DNA of 64,000 nucleotides from a bacterium (GCA_030538155.1 JAUNUN010000003.1:1-64000); one strand, 5' to 3'; shown: positions 15,595 through 23,842, counted from the first letter of the stretch. Numbers and translations: made by a program. The notes: generated from the sequence alone by a model not told the origin.

Positions 15595-17810
15595 TGCCGG
15601 GCGAATTGCTTGCAACAAAGAACCACAGCAACCGGCAGCATCTGGACCTGTCCCACGAAGACGCCGTCTGGGCGCTCAATCAGGCGGATAGCCGCAGGCG
15701 TGTGCTTTTGGTGGCGCTCAATATGCCCGGCTACTACAGCTTGGCGGTGCGCCTCTTGGCCCTAGTAGTAGCGCAGGACAGCAGCCTGGCGGCCCAGGTG
15801 GATATCCGCTATGTGGAGGCGGACAACAACGCAGACCTGGCCAAGTTGGTCGAGCGTCTGGCCGGTTGGCGGCCCGATCTCATTGCCTGGACGGTCAATA
15901 TCTGGAACCGCTTGCCGGTGCAAGACCTGCTCAGGCGGCTCAGGCCAAGCCTGCCGCAGACGCTCTTTCTCTTCGGCGGCCAGGAGGTGACCAGTTCGGC
16001 CGTGGATTTCCTTAACCTGCTGCCTGAACTGGATTACATCATCGAAGGGGAGGGCGAGCTGGCCTTTGCCCAGTTTGTGCAGAGCTGGTTGCAGACAGAA
16101 GGTCGCGAACTGACTGATCCTGCCATGGTTTCCGGGCTCCGTTTCCGTAGGCAGGGGCAATCCGAACTCACCCGGCCTGCAGACCTGGTGCAGGATCTCG
16201 ATAGCCTGCCCTCGGTGATTCTTGCCGGGCTGGTGCAGCCGGATCAGCGCAATCTGCTCGGGGTGATGCTGGAGGGCTCGCGCGGCTGCCCCAACCGCTG
16301 CAGCTTCTGCTTTGAAGGCGGCCGCAGCGGCAGGGTGCGCAGTGCCTCGGTGACCCGTCTTGCCGAGGAGGCAGCCTTCATGGCCGGTCAGGGTGCGGGT
16401 TATTTCCACATCCTTGATCCCATCCTCTGCAACAGCAACCCGGCCCGGCTGCGCGAGTTGGCGGCAGTGCTGGCAGAGTTGCAGGAGCGCAACCCGCGCA
16501 CCGTCATTTCCGTTGAAATCTACGCCCACCAGGTCAGCGAAGAGCTGGCCGCCTGTTTGCAGAGCTGCACCATTGTCGATGTGGGCCTGCAGAGCACGCA
16601 CGAGCCTACGGCCCGCGCCATCCACCGCGCCTGGCAGCCCCAGCGCTTCCAGGCAGGGCTCGCCCGTTTGCGCCGGGCCCAGGTGCCCTTCAACATCTAC
16701 CTCATCTGCGGCCTGCCCGAGGAAACGCTTGCCACCTATCTGCAGGGCATCTCTGCCATTATGGCGGAACAGCCCACCCGCATTTTCTGCAATGAACTCT
16801 GTCTGCTGAACGGCACTGAACTGCGCCATCGTGCTCTGGAATACGGCTACCACTTTGACCAGAACCCGCCTTACCGGGCCTGGTCGAACCGCTGGATGAG
16901 CGCTGCTGATTTCCGTCTGGCCCAGGCGGCCTCCAAGGTGGTGGAAAAATACTATAACCTCACCAGCCGCGCCATCTACACCAAGGCCCCCTGGCTGCCC
17001 GGCCATGCACCGGAATACGGCGGGACGAGCCGCATTTCCCTGATGAGCCCCTGCAGCAGGCAATGCCCCGGCTGTGTGCGGGCAAAGGCGGTAACCACCA
17101 GTATGCCGCCGGACCTTGCCCATACCTTGACTGAGCTGGAAGACGATGATGTGGAGATTTTTGCGGGCGACCTTGTTGACCGAGAAGCCCTGGTGCAACT
17201 CATGGGCCGTCTGCAGCTCCACGCCCCGGCACGGCTGCGCCTGGTGGGGCCGCCCGAACTGTTTGATGATGCCGACTGGGTGCAGTGGCTGGTGCAGCGC
17301 GGAGTCTGGCATTTCCGCAGCTTTGCCGAAGCTGGTGAGGCGAGGCAGCCCGATTTGACTGCCCTCAGCCAGACCTGTCGCTTGACCGGCTTTGCCGTGG
17401 TTCGACCCTTCAGCGATATTGTGCTCCTGCTACCGCAGGAGCCGGATGCTGATGCGGATGCACAAACCTGTGTTTCCCTTCTTAATAATCTTGCCGAACA
17501 GGGCCTGACCATGCTGACCGTGCCAGCAGAGGCAATGGACATGCCTGCCTCCCGGCAGCAGGAGGTGGCGCTGCAACTGCAACCGCTGGTTGAACAACTC
17601 TCTTGGCTGCGCCTGCCCAAAACCATGCTGAAGATGGCGCTTGAACCTTATCTTTCCGGCCGTGGCGAGGAGCTTGACCAGATCTGCCGGAGCCTGCAGG
17701 CCCTTGGCTTGAGTAGCAGCGCCGTAAACCAACCACCCTGTTATCTGCCGGAAGATGCGGCCTCCATCAGCCGCAGCGCGCCCAGGCATCCGCATATACC
17801 CGTACTGTAA
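15594..17810 (+). CDS. B12-binding radical SAM protein with a second CxxxCxxC domain
   Basis: A 738-residue protein. Residues about 35-180 form a cobalamin-binding Rossmann-like domain (RRVLLVALNMPGYYSLAVR, IIEGEGELAF). The radical SAM domain has C232, C236, C239 (GSRGCPNRCSFC). Unusually, a further domain begins near residue 480 with SPCSRQCPGC, giving C487, C491, C494 in perfect CxxxCxxC spacing, and RLVGPPELF where GGEP would sit. That looks like a degenerate or second radical SAM domain fused at the C terminus. B12 radical SAM enzymes often methylate unactivated carbons. ATG 15591 is an alternative start, but AGGAG at 15583 favours 15594. Membership in the cluster is supported by coupling to the previous gene. 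Confidence 0.8.
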   Translation: MPGELLATKNHSNRQHLDLSHEDAVWALNQADSRRRVLLVALNMPGYYSLAVRLLALVVAQDSSLAAQVDIRYVEADNNADLAKLVERLAGWRPDLIAWTVNIWNRLPVQDLLRRLRPSLPQTLFLFGGQEVTSSAVDFLNLLPELDYIIEGEGELAFAQFVQSWLQTEGRELTDPAMVSGLRFRRQGQSELTRPADLVQDLDSLPSVILAGLVQPDQRNLLGVMLEGSRGCPNRCSFCFEGGRSGRVRSASVTRLAEEAAFMAGQGAGYFHILDPILCNSNPARLRELAAVLAELQERNPRTVISVEIYAHQVSEELAACLQSCTIVDVGLQSTHEPTARAIHRAWQPQRFQAGLARLRRAQVPFNIYLICGLPEETLATYLQGISAIMAEQPTRIFCNELCLLNGTELRHRALEYGYHFDQNPPYRAWSNRWMSAADFRLAQAASKVVEKYYNLTSRAIYTKAPWLPGHAPEYGGTSRISLMSPCSRQCPGCVRAKAVTTSMPPDLAHTLTELEDDDVEIFAGDLVDREALVQLMGRLQLHAPARLRLVGPPELFDDADWVQWLVQRGVWHFRSFAEAGEARQPDLTALSQTCRLTGFAVVRPFSDIVLLLPQEPDADADAQTCVSLLNNLAEQGLTMLTVPAEAMDMPASRQQEVALQLQPLVEQLSWLRLPKTMLKMALEPYLSGRGEELDQICRSLQALGLSSSAVNQPPCYLPEDAASISRSAPRHPHIPVL

Positions 17811-17819
17811 AGCCCTGCC

Positions 17820-18794
17820 ATGAATCTGCTCATCACCAACTATTGCAGCCGCAAGTGTTCCTTTTGTTTTGCTCGCTCCAAAATCGGCCAGGTGGAGAAT
17901 GCCGCTGCCGGTCGGCATATGAGTCTTGATCAGCTTGAACAGGTCATGGATTTTCTGGAACGCTCAGGCGACAAGAAGCTGCGCCTTTTAGGCGGCGAAC
18001 CGACCCTGCACCCGCAGCTTGAGGCCATGGTCAAACGGGCCCTGGAGCGCGGCTTTCATGTGCACCTTTTCTCCAACTGCATGATGCCGCAGCAGGTGGC
18101 CGATTTTCTTGCCGACCTGCCCCAAGAACAGGTGTCGCTTTTGGCCAATGTCTCCCTCAACAGGGAGGACAGCGCTCAACAGAAAAAGCGGGTGGAATAC
18201 GCCCTGGCAGCCCTAGGCCCACGGGTGCAGCCCGGCATTACCGTGACTTCGCCCGAATTTGAATATGCCTACCTGATCGAGCTGATCAACCGTTATAACT
18301 TTCGCCGCCGCATCCGCGTAGGCATTGCCCAGCCCATAGTCGGCCACGATAACGAGTACCTGCACCCGAGCCGATACCGCGCCACCGGCCGTGCCCTGGC
18401 AGCCATGGCCCTGGTCTGCGAGCGCGAGGATATTTTGATCGGCTTTGACTGCGGCCTGACCATGTGCATGTTTGAGGATGAGGAATTCGCCATCTTGGCG
18501 CGCTGCAGCGAGGGCTTTAAGACCGTCTGCCGGCCCATCCTGGACTTGGGGCCGGATTTTCAGGCCTGGCACTGCTTTCCACTCTCAGATGTGATGAATG
18601 TTTCTTTTGAAGCCTACCCGGACCGCACCGCAATGGTGCGGGATTTTCAAAGTAAAACAGCGCCCTACAAGAGTTTTGGCTGCATGCCCGAGTGCATGCG
18701 CTGCGTGTATCTGCGCCGGGGCCAGTGCACCGGCGGCTGCCTGGCCCATGCCATGCAGAGCTTTCATAAGCCGTCCGGAAACGCCGGCAACTGA
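17820..18794 (+). CDS. Radical SAM/SPASM-like protein
   Basis: A 324-residue radical SAM protein with the iron-sulfur motif almost at the N terminus: C9, C13, C16 (NYCSRKCSFCF). LGGEPTLHP follows near residue 58. The C-terminal segment has C288, C292, C295, C303 and C307, consistent with one auxiliary cluster. The start-proximal motif NYCSRKC resembles the second motif of the preceding protein (SPCSRQC), so the upstream C-terminal domain may derive from a gene like this one. It follows the B12 enzyme by 9 bases. Substrate is presumably the precursor peptide. Confidence 0.83.
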   Translation: MNLLITNYCSRKCSFCFARSKIGQVENAAAGRHMSLDQLEQVMDFLERSGDKKLRLLGGEPTLHPQLEAMVKRALERGFHVHLFSNCMMPQQVADFLADLPQEQVSLLANVSLNREDSAQQKKRVEYALAALGPRVQPGITVTSPEFEYAYLIELINRYNFRRRIRVGIAQPIVGHDNEYLHPSRYRATGRALAAMALVCEREDILIGFDCGLTMCMFEDEEFAILARCSEGFKTVCRPILDLGPDFQAWHCFPLSDVMNVSFEAYPDRTAMVRDFQSKTAPYKSFGCMPECMRCVYLRRGQCTGGCLAHAMQSFHKPSGNAGN

Positions 18795-18829
18795 TGCTGC
18801 ACTAATGCGTCCTGTTTGTCTGCTTGCAC

Positions 18830-19276
18830 ATGCCCCTGCTCTTCTTTGAAACCCTTATCCTACTCGTTAAGGCCGTGTTCATCCGGCGGCGTGGCAGTGC
18901 CTGCTTGCGTCTGCCCACAGTCGCCAAGGCCGCCATCTCAGCGGATAAACGGCAATCCCTTGTCGCGCACGTAAACCGACTGACCAACTTGGTGGCAGGC
19001 AAAAGCCGCCATGCCTGCTGGTATCGCTGCTATCCCCTGGTGGTACTGCTTAGGAAAAGAGGCGTGGCAGCCCAACTCAATATCGGCCTTATGGGCCTGC
19101 AACCCAGGCAGGAACTGCGCGGGCACTGCTGGCTGAGCCTTGAGAGCCAAGTTTTCAATGAGCTTGACGATGTTTCCAGTGCAGCCTACCCGGAATTTCT
19201 GGGAGATAACGGTTTTGGTGCGGCATACTGGGTCAAGGCGGGGCAGGGGCAGTATGTGAGCCGCAAATTTGGGTAA
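18830..19276 (+). CDS. Lasso-B2-like leader protease (transglutaminase-core fold)
   Basis: A 148-residue protein matching the lasso-peptide B2 family (Transglut_core3). The catalytic cysteine region CYPLVVLLRKRG (Cys at about residue 67), then AQLNIGL, then GHCWLSLE with the catalytic His (about residue 99) and an acidic patch NELDD behind it fit a Cys-His-Asp protease. B2 proteins cut lasso precursors two residues after a conserved threonine, so T22 of the precursor is the predicted guide. TTG at 18824 is an alternative start, and neither start has a strong ribosome-binding site. The final 20 residues are variable. Confidence 0.78.
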   Translation: MPLLFFETLILLVKAVFIRRRGSACLRLPTVAKAAISADKRQSLVAHVNRLTNLVAGKSRHACWYRCYPLVVLLRKRGVAAQLNIGLMGLQPRQELRGHCWLSLESQVFNELDDVSSAAYPEFLGDNGFGAAYWVKAGQGQYVSRKFG

Positions 19277-19393
19277 TAATGCTGCTTCGTCCGGCAAACA
19301 TTGCAAGGGTCACAGTGCCATGACGGGTAAGTGCATATTTTGAGATGCGTTTGAGTAGATTTGGTTGAGGAGCGGTTGAAAGGAGAGCACGGC

Positions 19394-20104
19394 ATGACTT
19401 CAGAAAGGCAGTGCGCAGTTGCCCGCACCGGCAGCGCGAGTTCTCAACCCGGCCACATTTTATGGCTGTGGCTGGAGTTTGCGCTTCTTTTTACCGGTTT
19501 GCCTCTTTTTCTCTTTTATTTGCAGCAGGGCTGGATCTTACCGTTTTTGTGGATCGCAGCCCTGGGCTGCCTGCTCTGTTTGTGGCGCGACCCCGTCTTT
19601 GACCGCTCCTGCCTTTGGCGGCATGGGGCTTTGCGCCAAGCCGGCCTGGCCTTCTATGGCCGGATCCTGGCTGCAAACCTGGCTCTTGCAACACTCTTGT
19701 ACCTGCTGGCGCCGCACCTGCTCTTCAGTTTGCCGCAGCAGCGTCCAGGGCTGTGGCTCATGGTGATGCTGTTCTATCCCATACTTTCAGTCTATCCGCA
19801 GGAGTTGATCTATAGAGCCTTTTTCTTTTATCGTTATGCGCCGCTATTTCCCGGGGTTCACTGCCGCATTGCAGTCAGCGCTCTGAGTTTCGGTTTCATG
19901 CACATCATCTTCCACAACTGGATTGCAGTGATCCTCACCACAATCGGCGGTATCCTCTTTGCCCGCAGTTATGTGCGCAGTCGCTCCATCGCCTTATCAT
20001 CCTGGGAACACACTCTCTACGGCTGCCTGCTTTTCACTCTGGGATTGGGGCCTTTTTTCTACAGTGGCGGCCTTGCTGAAATTCCCGGTCTTTTACGTTT
20101 TTAA
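19394..20104 (+). CDS. CPBP-family intramembrane protease
   Basis: A 236-residue membrane protein with about seven hydrophobic segments and the CPBP (CAAX protease / bacteriocin-processing) motifs: PQELIYR (residues 135-141), GFMHIIFHNW (H170) and WEHTLYG (H206). The first motif normally reads EExxxR; here it is Q136-E137. Members process or protect against modified peptides. It ends the peptide cluster, 117 bases after the B2-like gene. Start at 19394 is set by an AGGAGA site. It may remove remaining leader, aid export or give immunity. No ABC transporter is encoded in the cluster. Confidence 0.78.
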   Translation: MTSERQCAVARTGSASSQPGHILWLWLEFALLFTGLPLFLFYLQQGWILPFLWIAALGCLLCLWRDPVFDRSCLWRHGALRQAGLAFYGRILAANLALATLLYLLAPHLLFSLPQQRPGLWLMVMLFYPILSVYPQELIYRAFFFYRYAPLFPGVHCRIAVSALSFGFMHIIFHNWIAVILTTIGGILFARSYVRSRSIALSSWEHTLYGCLLFTLGLGPFFYSGGLAEIPGLLRF

Positions 20105-20275
20105 GAAATGCTCTGAGTAATTCTTGTAGTTGCAGTATACAAACGGTTTTTTCAAGGAAGAGGGCTCCACAATATCCGGCTTGACATTTTGGCTTGACTT
20201 GATCAAAGGCAAAGAACAAGCTGCCGGTAGATAGTTTCCGCCATTTCTCCGATATCCTGCACACGGGGTTGACCA

Positions 20276-20905
20276 ATGAATGATCCAATGACCAATACAC
20301 AAGAAGCCGCTTGCGGCCCAATGGACATCTCGGATGCTGATGTCATCTCGGCCATGAAGGAAATACAGGGGTATATCGACATCACCCCCAGTGATTTCAG
20401 GGAGATCTTCCATATTGCCTATACCCATGCCATGCGCAGAATCATGCAGTCGCGCACGGCAAGAGACATCATGACCTCGCCCGTGGCCAGCGTTCAGGCC
20501 GGCATGAACATGGCCGATGCAGTTCATTTCCTGGCCGACAAACATTACTCGGGCGTTCCTGTTGTTGACGAAGCAGGCAAGATCGTGGGCGTGCTTTCAG
20601 AGAAAGATTTTCTCAGAAGAATGGGCCTGAGCAGACCCACCTCCTTTATGGAGATCGTATCCTACTGTTTGAACAACAAAGGCTGTCTGGTTTCTGAACT
20701 GCACAACCATACAGTGGCAGAGATCATGAGTTCACCACCCATTACCGGAGGGCCGGAGATGACCATGGACCTCATCTCCTCCCTGTTTTTGGAAGTGCAG
20801 ATCAACCGTTTGCCCATTGTCGACGACGAGGGCAAGCCCATCGGCATCGTTACCCGCACCAACTTGGTGCAGTCCTACTGCGCGCTGCCGGGAGGCAAGT
20901 CATGA
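20276..20905 (+). CDS. Two-CBS-domain protein
   Basis: A 209-residue soluble protein. After about 55 N-terminal residues come two CBS domains (residues about 60-130 and 140-205), seen in ARDIMTSPVASV...GVPVVDEAGKIVGVLSEKD and AEIMSSPPI...RLPIVDDEGKPIGIVTRTN. CBS pairs bind adenine nucleotides and regulate a partner protein. It overlaps the next gene by ATGA, and fused or paired CBS-HPP proteins are known, so it probably controls the HPP membrane protein. The start at 20276 is weakly supported. Confidence 0.85.
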   Translation: MNDPMTNTQEAACGPMDISDADVISAMKEIQGYIDITPSDFREIFHIAYTHAMRRIMQSRTARDIMTSPVASVQAGMNMADAVHFLADKHYSGVPVVDEAGKIVGVLSEKDFLRRMGLSRPTSFMEIVSYCLNNKGCLVSELHNHTVAEIMSSPPITGGPEMTMDLISSLFLEVQINRLPIVDDEGKPIGIVTRTNLVQSYCALPGGKS

Positions 20906-21438
20906 AATACTGGGAGAAGATGCGTGGCAAGGGGCAAAGCCCGCCCGGGGTGAGTCTGAGTGAGGTCTTCTGGTCGTGGTTGGGCGCTTTTTCAGGCATT
21001 GCCCTAGTGGCCCTGCTCCACTACAAACTGCTCGACCAGTTGGGCATGCAACTGCTCATGGCCTCGTTGGGTGCATCGGCGGTGTTGCTGTACGGCGCAA
21101 TCCGCAGCCCGCTTGCGCAACCAAGAAACGTGCTGGGCGGCCATGTGCTTTCCGCCATTGTCGGCGTGAGCGCCTATCAGTTACTGGGGGCCTATCCCTG
21201 GCTGGCTGCAGCCATGGCTGTTTCCCTTGCCATTGCCCTGATGCACCTGACCCGCACCCTGCATCCACCTGGCGGGGCCACTGCGTTGATTGCGGTTATC
21301 GGCGGCGAGAGCGTACACAACCTGGGCTACTGGTTCGTGCTCATGCCGGTTGGCTTGGGAGCTCTGGTAATGGTGATTGTTGCTGTTTTGGTGAACAACC
21401 TGGCCGAAAACAGAAAATATCCCGAATTTTGGCTTTAA
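20902..21438 (+). CDS. HPP-family membrane protein
   Basis: A 178-residue integral membrane protein with four or five helices and the family signature LHPPGGATAL near residue 120, preceded by ASLGASAVLLYGA and PRNVLGGH. HPP proteins are proposed anion (nitrite) carriers in plastids and cyanobacteria. In other bacteria their substrate is unknown. Translational coupling to the CBS protein suggests nucleotide-sensitive transport. No nitrate or nitrite genes are visible nearby. Confidence 0.85.
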   Translation: MKYWEKMRGKGQSPPGVSLSEVFWSWLGAFSGIALVALLHYKLLDQLGMQLLMASLGASAVLLYGAIRSPLAQPRNVLGGHVLSAIVGVSAYQLLGAYPWLAAAMAVSLAIALMHLTRTLHPPGGATALIAVIGGESVHNLGYWFVLMPVGLGALVMVIVAVLVNNLAENRKYPEFWL

Positions 21439-21528
21439 AAAAGGAGTACACTAACAAGGGACTGCGTCAAGTTATGCAACATATTCAACAAGCCGGATGA
21501 CATTGGCAAGACATTTGGAACTAAGATT

Positions 21529-21846
21529 ATGCAGATAACCATGATTGTTACCCAGGCCGTTCCGGAAGTGCTGTGGAACAGCTTTCGACTGGCCAATATG
21601 ATGCTGGAGGGCATGGATGATGTCAGCATCTTCCTGAACGGCCCTTCCGTTGCCTACGAATCTTTTGATTCATCCCAATTCCCCCTGAAGGAACTGGCCA
21701 GGGTGTTCACCCTTTCAGAAGGGCAACTCTACGCCTGAGGCAAACTCCTGGACCTTCACGGCGTGAAGGAAGGATTGCACCAACGCGGCACCCAGAAACT
21801 GCTCTATGACCTCATCAAGGCAAGCGATAAAGTCCTTACCTTTTGA
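21529..21846 (+). CDS. DsrE-like selenoprotein with in-frame TGA (Sec70)
   Basis: A 105-residue DsrE/YchN-type protein if the TGA at 21736-21738 is read as selenocysteine (residue 70). Reading on gives GKLLDLHGVKEGLH and the family C terminus ASDKVLTF, which matches E. coli YchN (ADKVLTF). The TGA falls in LYA-U-GK, where the family has its conserved ACG cysteine. A perfect 7-bp hairpin with a GG-bearing loop lies 14-31 bases beyond the TGA (21753-21769), as expected for a bacterial SECIS. DsrE-like selenoproteins are known from deltaproteobacteria. The role would be sulfur or selenium transfer. Its alternative, a nonsense mutation, is less likely because the downstream frame is intact. Confidence 0.82.
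21753..21769 (+). promoter_or_regulatory. SECIS-like RNA hairpin
   Basis: CCTTCAC GGC GTGAAGG forms a perfect 7-bp stem and a G-rich apical loop that begins 22 bases after the TGA. Bacterial SECIS elements normally place their loop, with a G near its start, about 16-37 bases from the UGA. It would recruit SelB with Sec-tRNA. selB and selC are not in this window. Confidence 0.7.
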
Positions 21847-21912
21847 AATGGCGGCAAACAGCCAAGTGCTGTTCTACTACTGAGCAGCGCCATCACTCAC
21901 TGAAGCATAGGT

Positions 21913-22344
21913 ATGAGCACCCTCGAACGAGCCATCGCCATTGCCCTGCAGGCCCATGCGGGCCAAAAGGACAAGGGCGGCGAACCCTATATTTTACATC
22001 CCCTGCGGGTGATGTTGGCCATGCAGGATGAAACCGGGCGCATTGCCGCTGTTCTGCACGATGTAGCTGAAGATTCGGACATAACTTTGGATGTTTTGCG
22101 TGCTGAAGGCTTTTCTGAAGAGATCATTCAGGCCCTTAAGCACCTGAGCAAAGCACCGGGAGAAAGCAGGCTGGATGCGGCCGAACGCGCCGCAAAACAT
22201 CCGCTCGCGCGGGCGGTGAAACTGGCCGATAATAGCGACAATGCAGACATCAGCCGCATTCCTGAGCCTACGGTAAAAGACTATGCCCGCCTGGAAGAAT
22301 ACCGCCAGGTGCGGGCACTGCTGGAACGCGCAGACGCTGCCTGA
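21913..22344 (+). CDS. Small HD-domain (p)ppGpp hydrolase-like protein
   Basis: A 143-residue HD-domain protein like the hydrolase half of SpoT/RelA and the stand-alone MESH1 type. It shows HAGQKDKGGEPYILHPLRV (residues 15-33), the metal motif AVLHDVAEDSDIT with HDxxED, and VKLADNSDN. It lacks the synthetase domain. Expected substrate is an alarmone or related nucleotide, inferred from family only. The ribosome-binding site is weak. It lies alone between the selenoprotein and the zinc-ribbon gene. Confidence 0.8.
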   Translation: MSTLERAIAIALQAHAGQKDKGGEPYILHPLRVMLAMQDETGRIAAVLHDVAEDSDITLDVLRAEGFSEEIIQALKHLSKAPGESRLDAAERAAKHPLARAVKLADNSDNADISRIPEPTVKDYARLEEYRQVRALLERADAA

Positions 22345-22500
22345 AAAATATCCCCGCCGGTGTTATTGCGGGCAAGCAGGCAGTGATGATTTTTTGGAGA
22401 TAAAGCTTGCAGCTTGGACTGTTGTTTGCTTTTTTTAAAGAGGTTGTTCACGAGGGAATGACGATCCCATCCGATTCAGCATGGCCAGAGGAGGCGTGTA

Positions 22501-22665
22501 ATGGAAGACAAGATCATTGAAGTGAGCTGTCCTAAATGCGGAATCAAGATAACAAATCCCATGAGCTGGTTTGCCAAGCCGGGCAACTGCTGCCCCGGCT
22601 GCCAGTTGCGCCTTTCGACCGAGCGCTTCAAAAGAGCGGTGGAAGAGGCCGCCAAAAAGGCCTGA
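22501..22665 (+). CDS. 54-residue zinc-ribbon protein
   Basis: This short gene has a perfect ribosome-binding site (GAGGAGG, 7 bases before the ATG). The product MEDKIIEVSCPKCGIK... has CPKC (C10, C13) and CCPGC (C30/C31, C34), a likely four-cysteine zinc site. A basic helix ERFKRAVEEAAKKA follows. The intrinsic terminator at 22711 closes the unit. Function unknown. Confidence 0.75.
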   Translation: MEDKIIEVSCPKCGIKITNPMSWFAKPGNCCPGCQLRLSTERFKRAVEEAAKKA

Positions 22666-22710
22666 TACTATCCACACCCCTTTTTCTCCGTTTTGTATTC
22701 ATTCCCTTGC

Positions 22711-22737
22711 AGGCAGCCGTTTCCGGCTGCCTTTTTT
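22711..22737 (+). terminator. Rho-independent terminator
   Basis: An 8-bp stem (GGCAGCCG / CGGCTGCC), 4-base loop and six Ts, 46 bases after the zinc-ribbon stop. Confidence 0.88.
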
Positions 22738-23080
22738 CGCATCCGCGACTCCGGCAGAATACTATGCCGCCATGTTTCTTGGCACTTCCCGGAACGGCAG
22801 AGCGGCGTTGCAAACTGTTTTTTCATGCCGTCTTTGCAAAAATACAGTGATACGCGTATAATAAGACGTTTGCAGGCAGAAACGAGCCTCCTGCCTGCCG
22901 GGTTCCTGGCAGCACCCGCCCAAAGGTAAGACTTTATCCTATTTAAAGACATATAAACACAGGCTTGCATTCACCTGTCCGTCCAGCATCGCTTTTTGCA
23001 TGGCATGCTGTAGCGGCCGGTTTTTGCACCGCGAGAGATCATTGCTCCCACCTACCATCAAACAACTTGGAGGAAAATTT

Positions 23081-23818
23081 ATGAAGAAAATCATGCTGGT
23101 AACTGCAGTCGCGGCCCTTCTCTCCGCCCCTGCCGCATTTGCTGCACAAGGAGTGCAGTGGGGTTACACTGGGAAAGAAAGCCCTGAAAACTGGGCTACG
23201 CTCAGCCCCGAGTTTGCCGCCTGTGCCGGCAAGAATCAATCGCCCATCAACCTGACTGAATTTATTGAGGCAGAACTCGCGCCCCTGAGCTTTGAGTACA
23301 AGCCCGGCGGTTTTGAGGTGATCAATAACGGTCACACCATTCAGGTGAACTACGAGGCAGGCAGTGTCTTCAAGGTAGACGGTAAAGACTTTGTCTTGAA
23401 GCAATTCCATTTCCACGCCCCGAGCGAAAACCTCATCAATGGCCAATCCTTCCCCTTTGAGGCCCACTTGGTACATGTGAACGATGCAGGCGAGATTGCG
23501 GTGGTAACGGTGATGTATAAGGAAGGCGAGGCCAACAAGACCCTGGCCTCTTTTTGGCCGCAGATGCCTGTAATGGCAGGTGGAAGCGAAAAGCTGAGCA
23601 ACACCGTGAATGCGCTTGATCTGATGCCGGAAAACCAGGACTACTTCCGCTTCAACGGTTCGCTCACCACACCGCCCTGCACTGAAGGTGTGCGCTGGTT
23701 TGTCTTCAAGGAGCCTGTGTCCATTGCCAAAGAGCAGGTCGAGGCCTTTAGCAAGATCATGGGTGGAGACAACAACCGCCCGGTGCAGCCGGTAAATGCC
23801 CGGCCTGTACTGCAGTAA
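23081..23818 (+). CDS. Periplasmic alpha-type carbonic anhydrase
   Basis: A 245-residue alpha-carbonic anhydrase. The signal peptide (MKKIMLVTAVAALLSAPAAFA) is removed near residue 22. Zinc ligands lie in QFHFHAPSEN and EAHLVHV (two His in the first, one in the second). The active-site wall is YFRFNGSLTTPPCTEGVRWF. It hydrates CO2 in the periplasm. The start at 23081 has a TTGGAGGAAAA ribosome-binding site, and the longer frame has no signal sequence. A cysteine pair for the usual disulfide is present (C51-ish and the TPPC cysteine). It stands alone with its own terminator. Confidence 0.95.
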   Translation: MKKIMLVTAVAALLSAPAAFAAQGVQWGYTGKESPENWATLSPEFAACAGKNQSPINLTEFIEAELAPLSFEYKPGGFEVINNGHTIQVNYEAGSVFKVDGKDFVLKQFHFHAPSENLINGQSFPFEAHLVHVNDAGEIAVVTVMYKEGEANKTLASFWPQMPVMAGGSEKLSNTVNALDLMPENQDYFRFNGSLTTPPCTEGVRWFVFKEPVSIAKEQVEAFSKIMGGDNNRPVQPVNARPVLQ

Positions 23819-23842
23819 AGAAAAAAGCCGGATTTCTACTGA

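Noticed and set aside
15762-17312. 516-residue leftward frame antisense to the B12 radical SAM gene
   Set aside because: No start signal or motif; the plus-strand product has clear catalytic motifs.
11388-20104. Ordinary lasso-peptide cluster
   Set aside because: A PqqD-like and a B2-like protein fit, but the asparagine-synthetase-like cyclase is absent and three radical SAM enzymes are present.
21529-21738. A truncated 69-residue DsrE-like gene
   Set aside because: The frame after TGA encodes the family C terminus and a SECIS-like hairpin follows at the correct distance.
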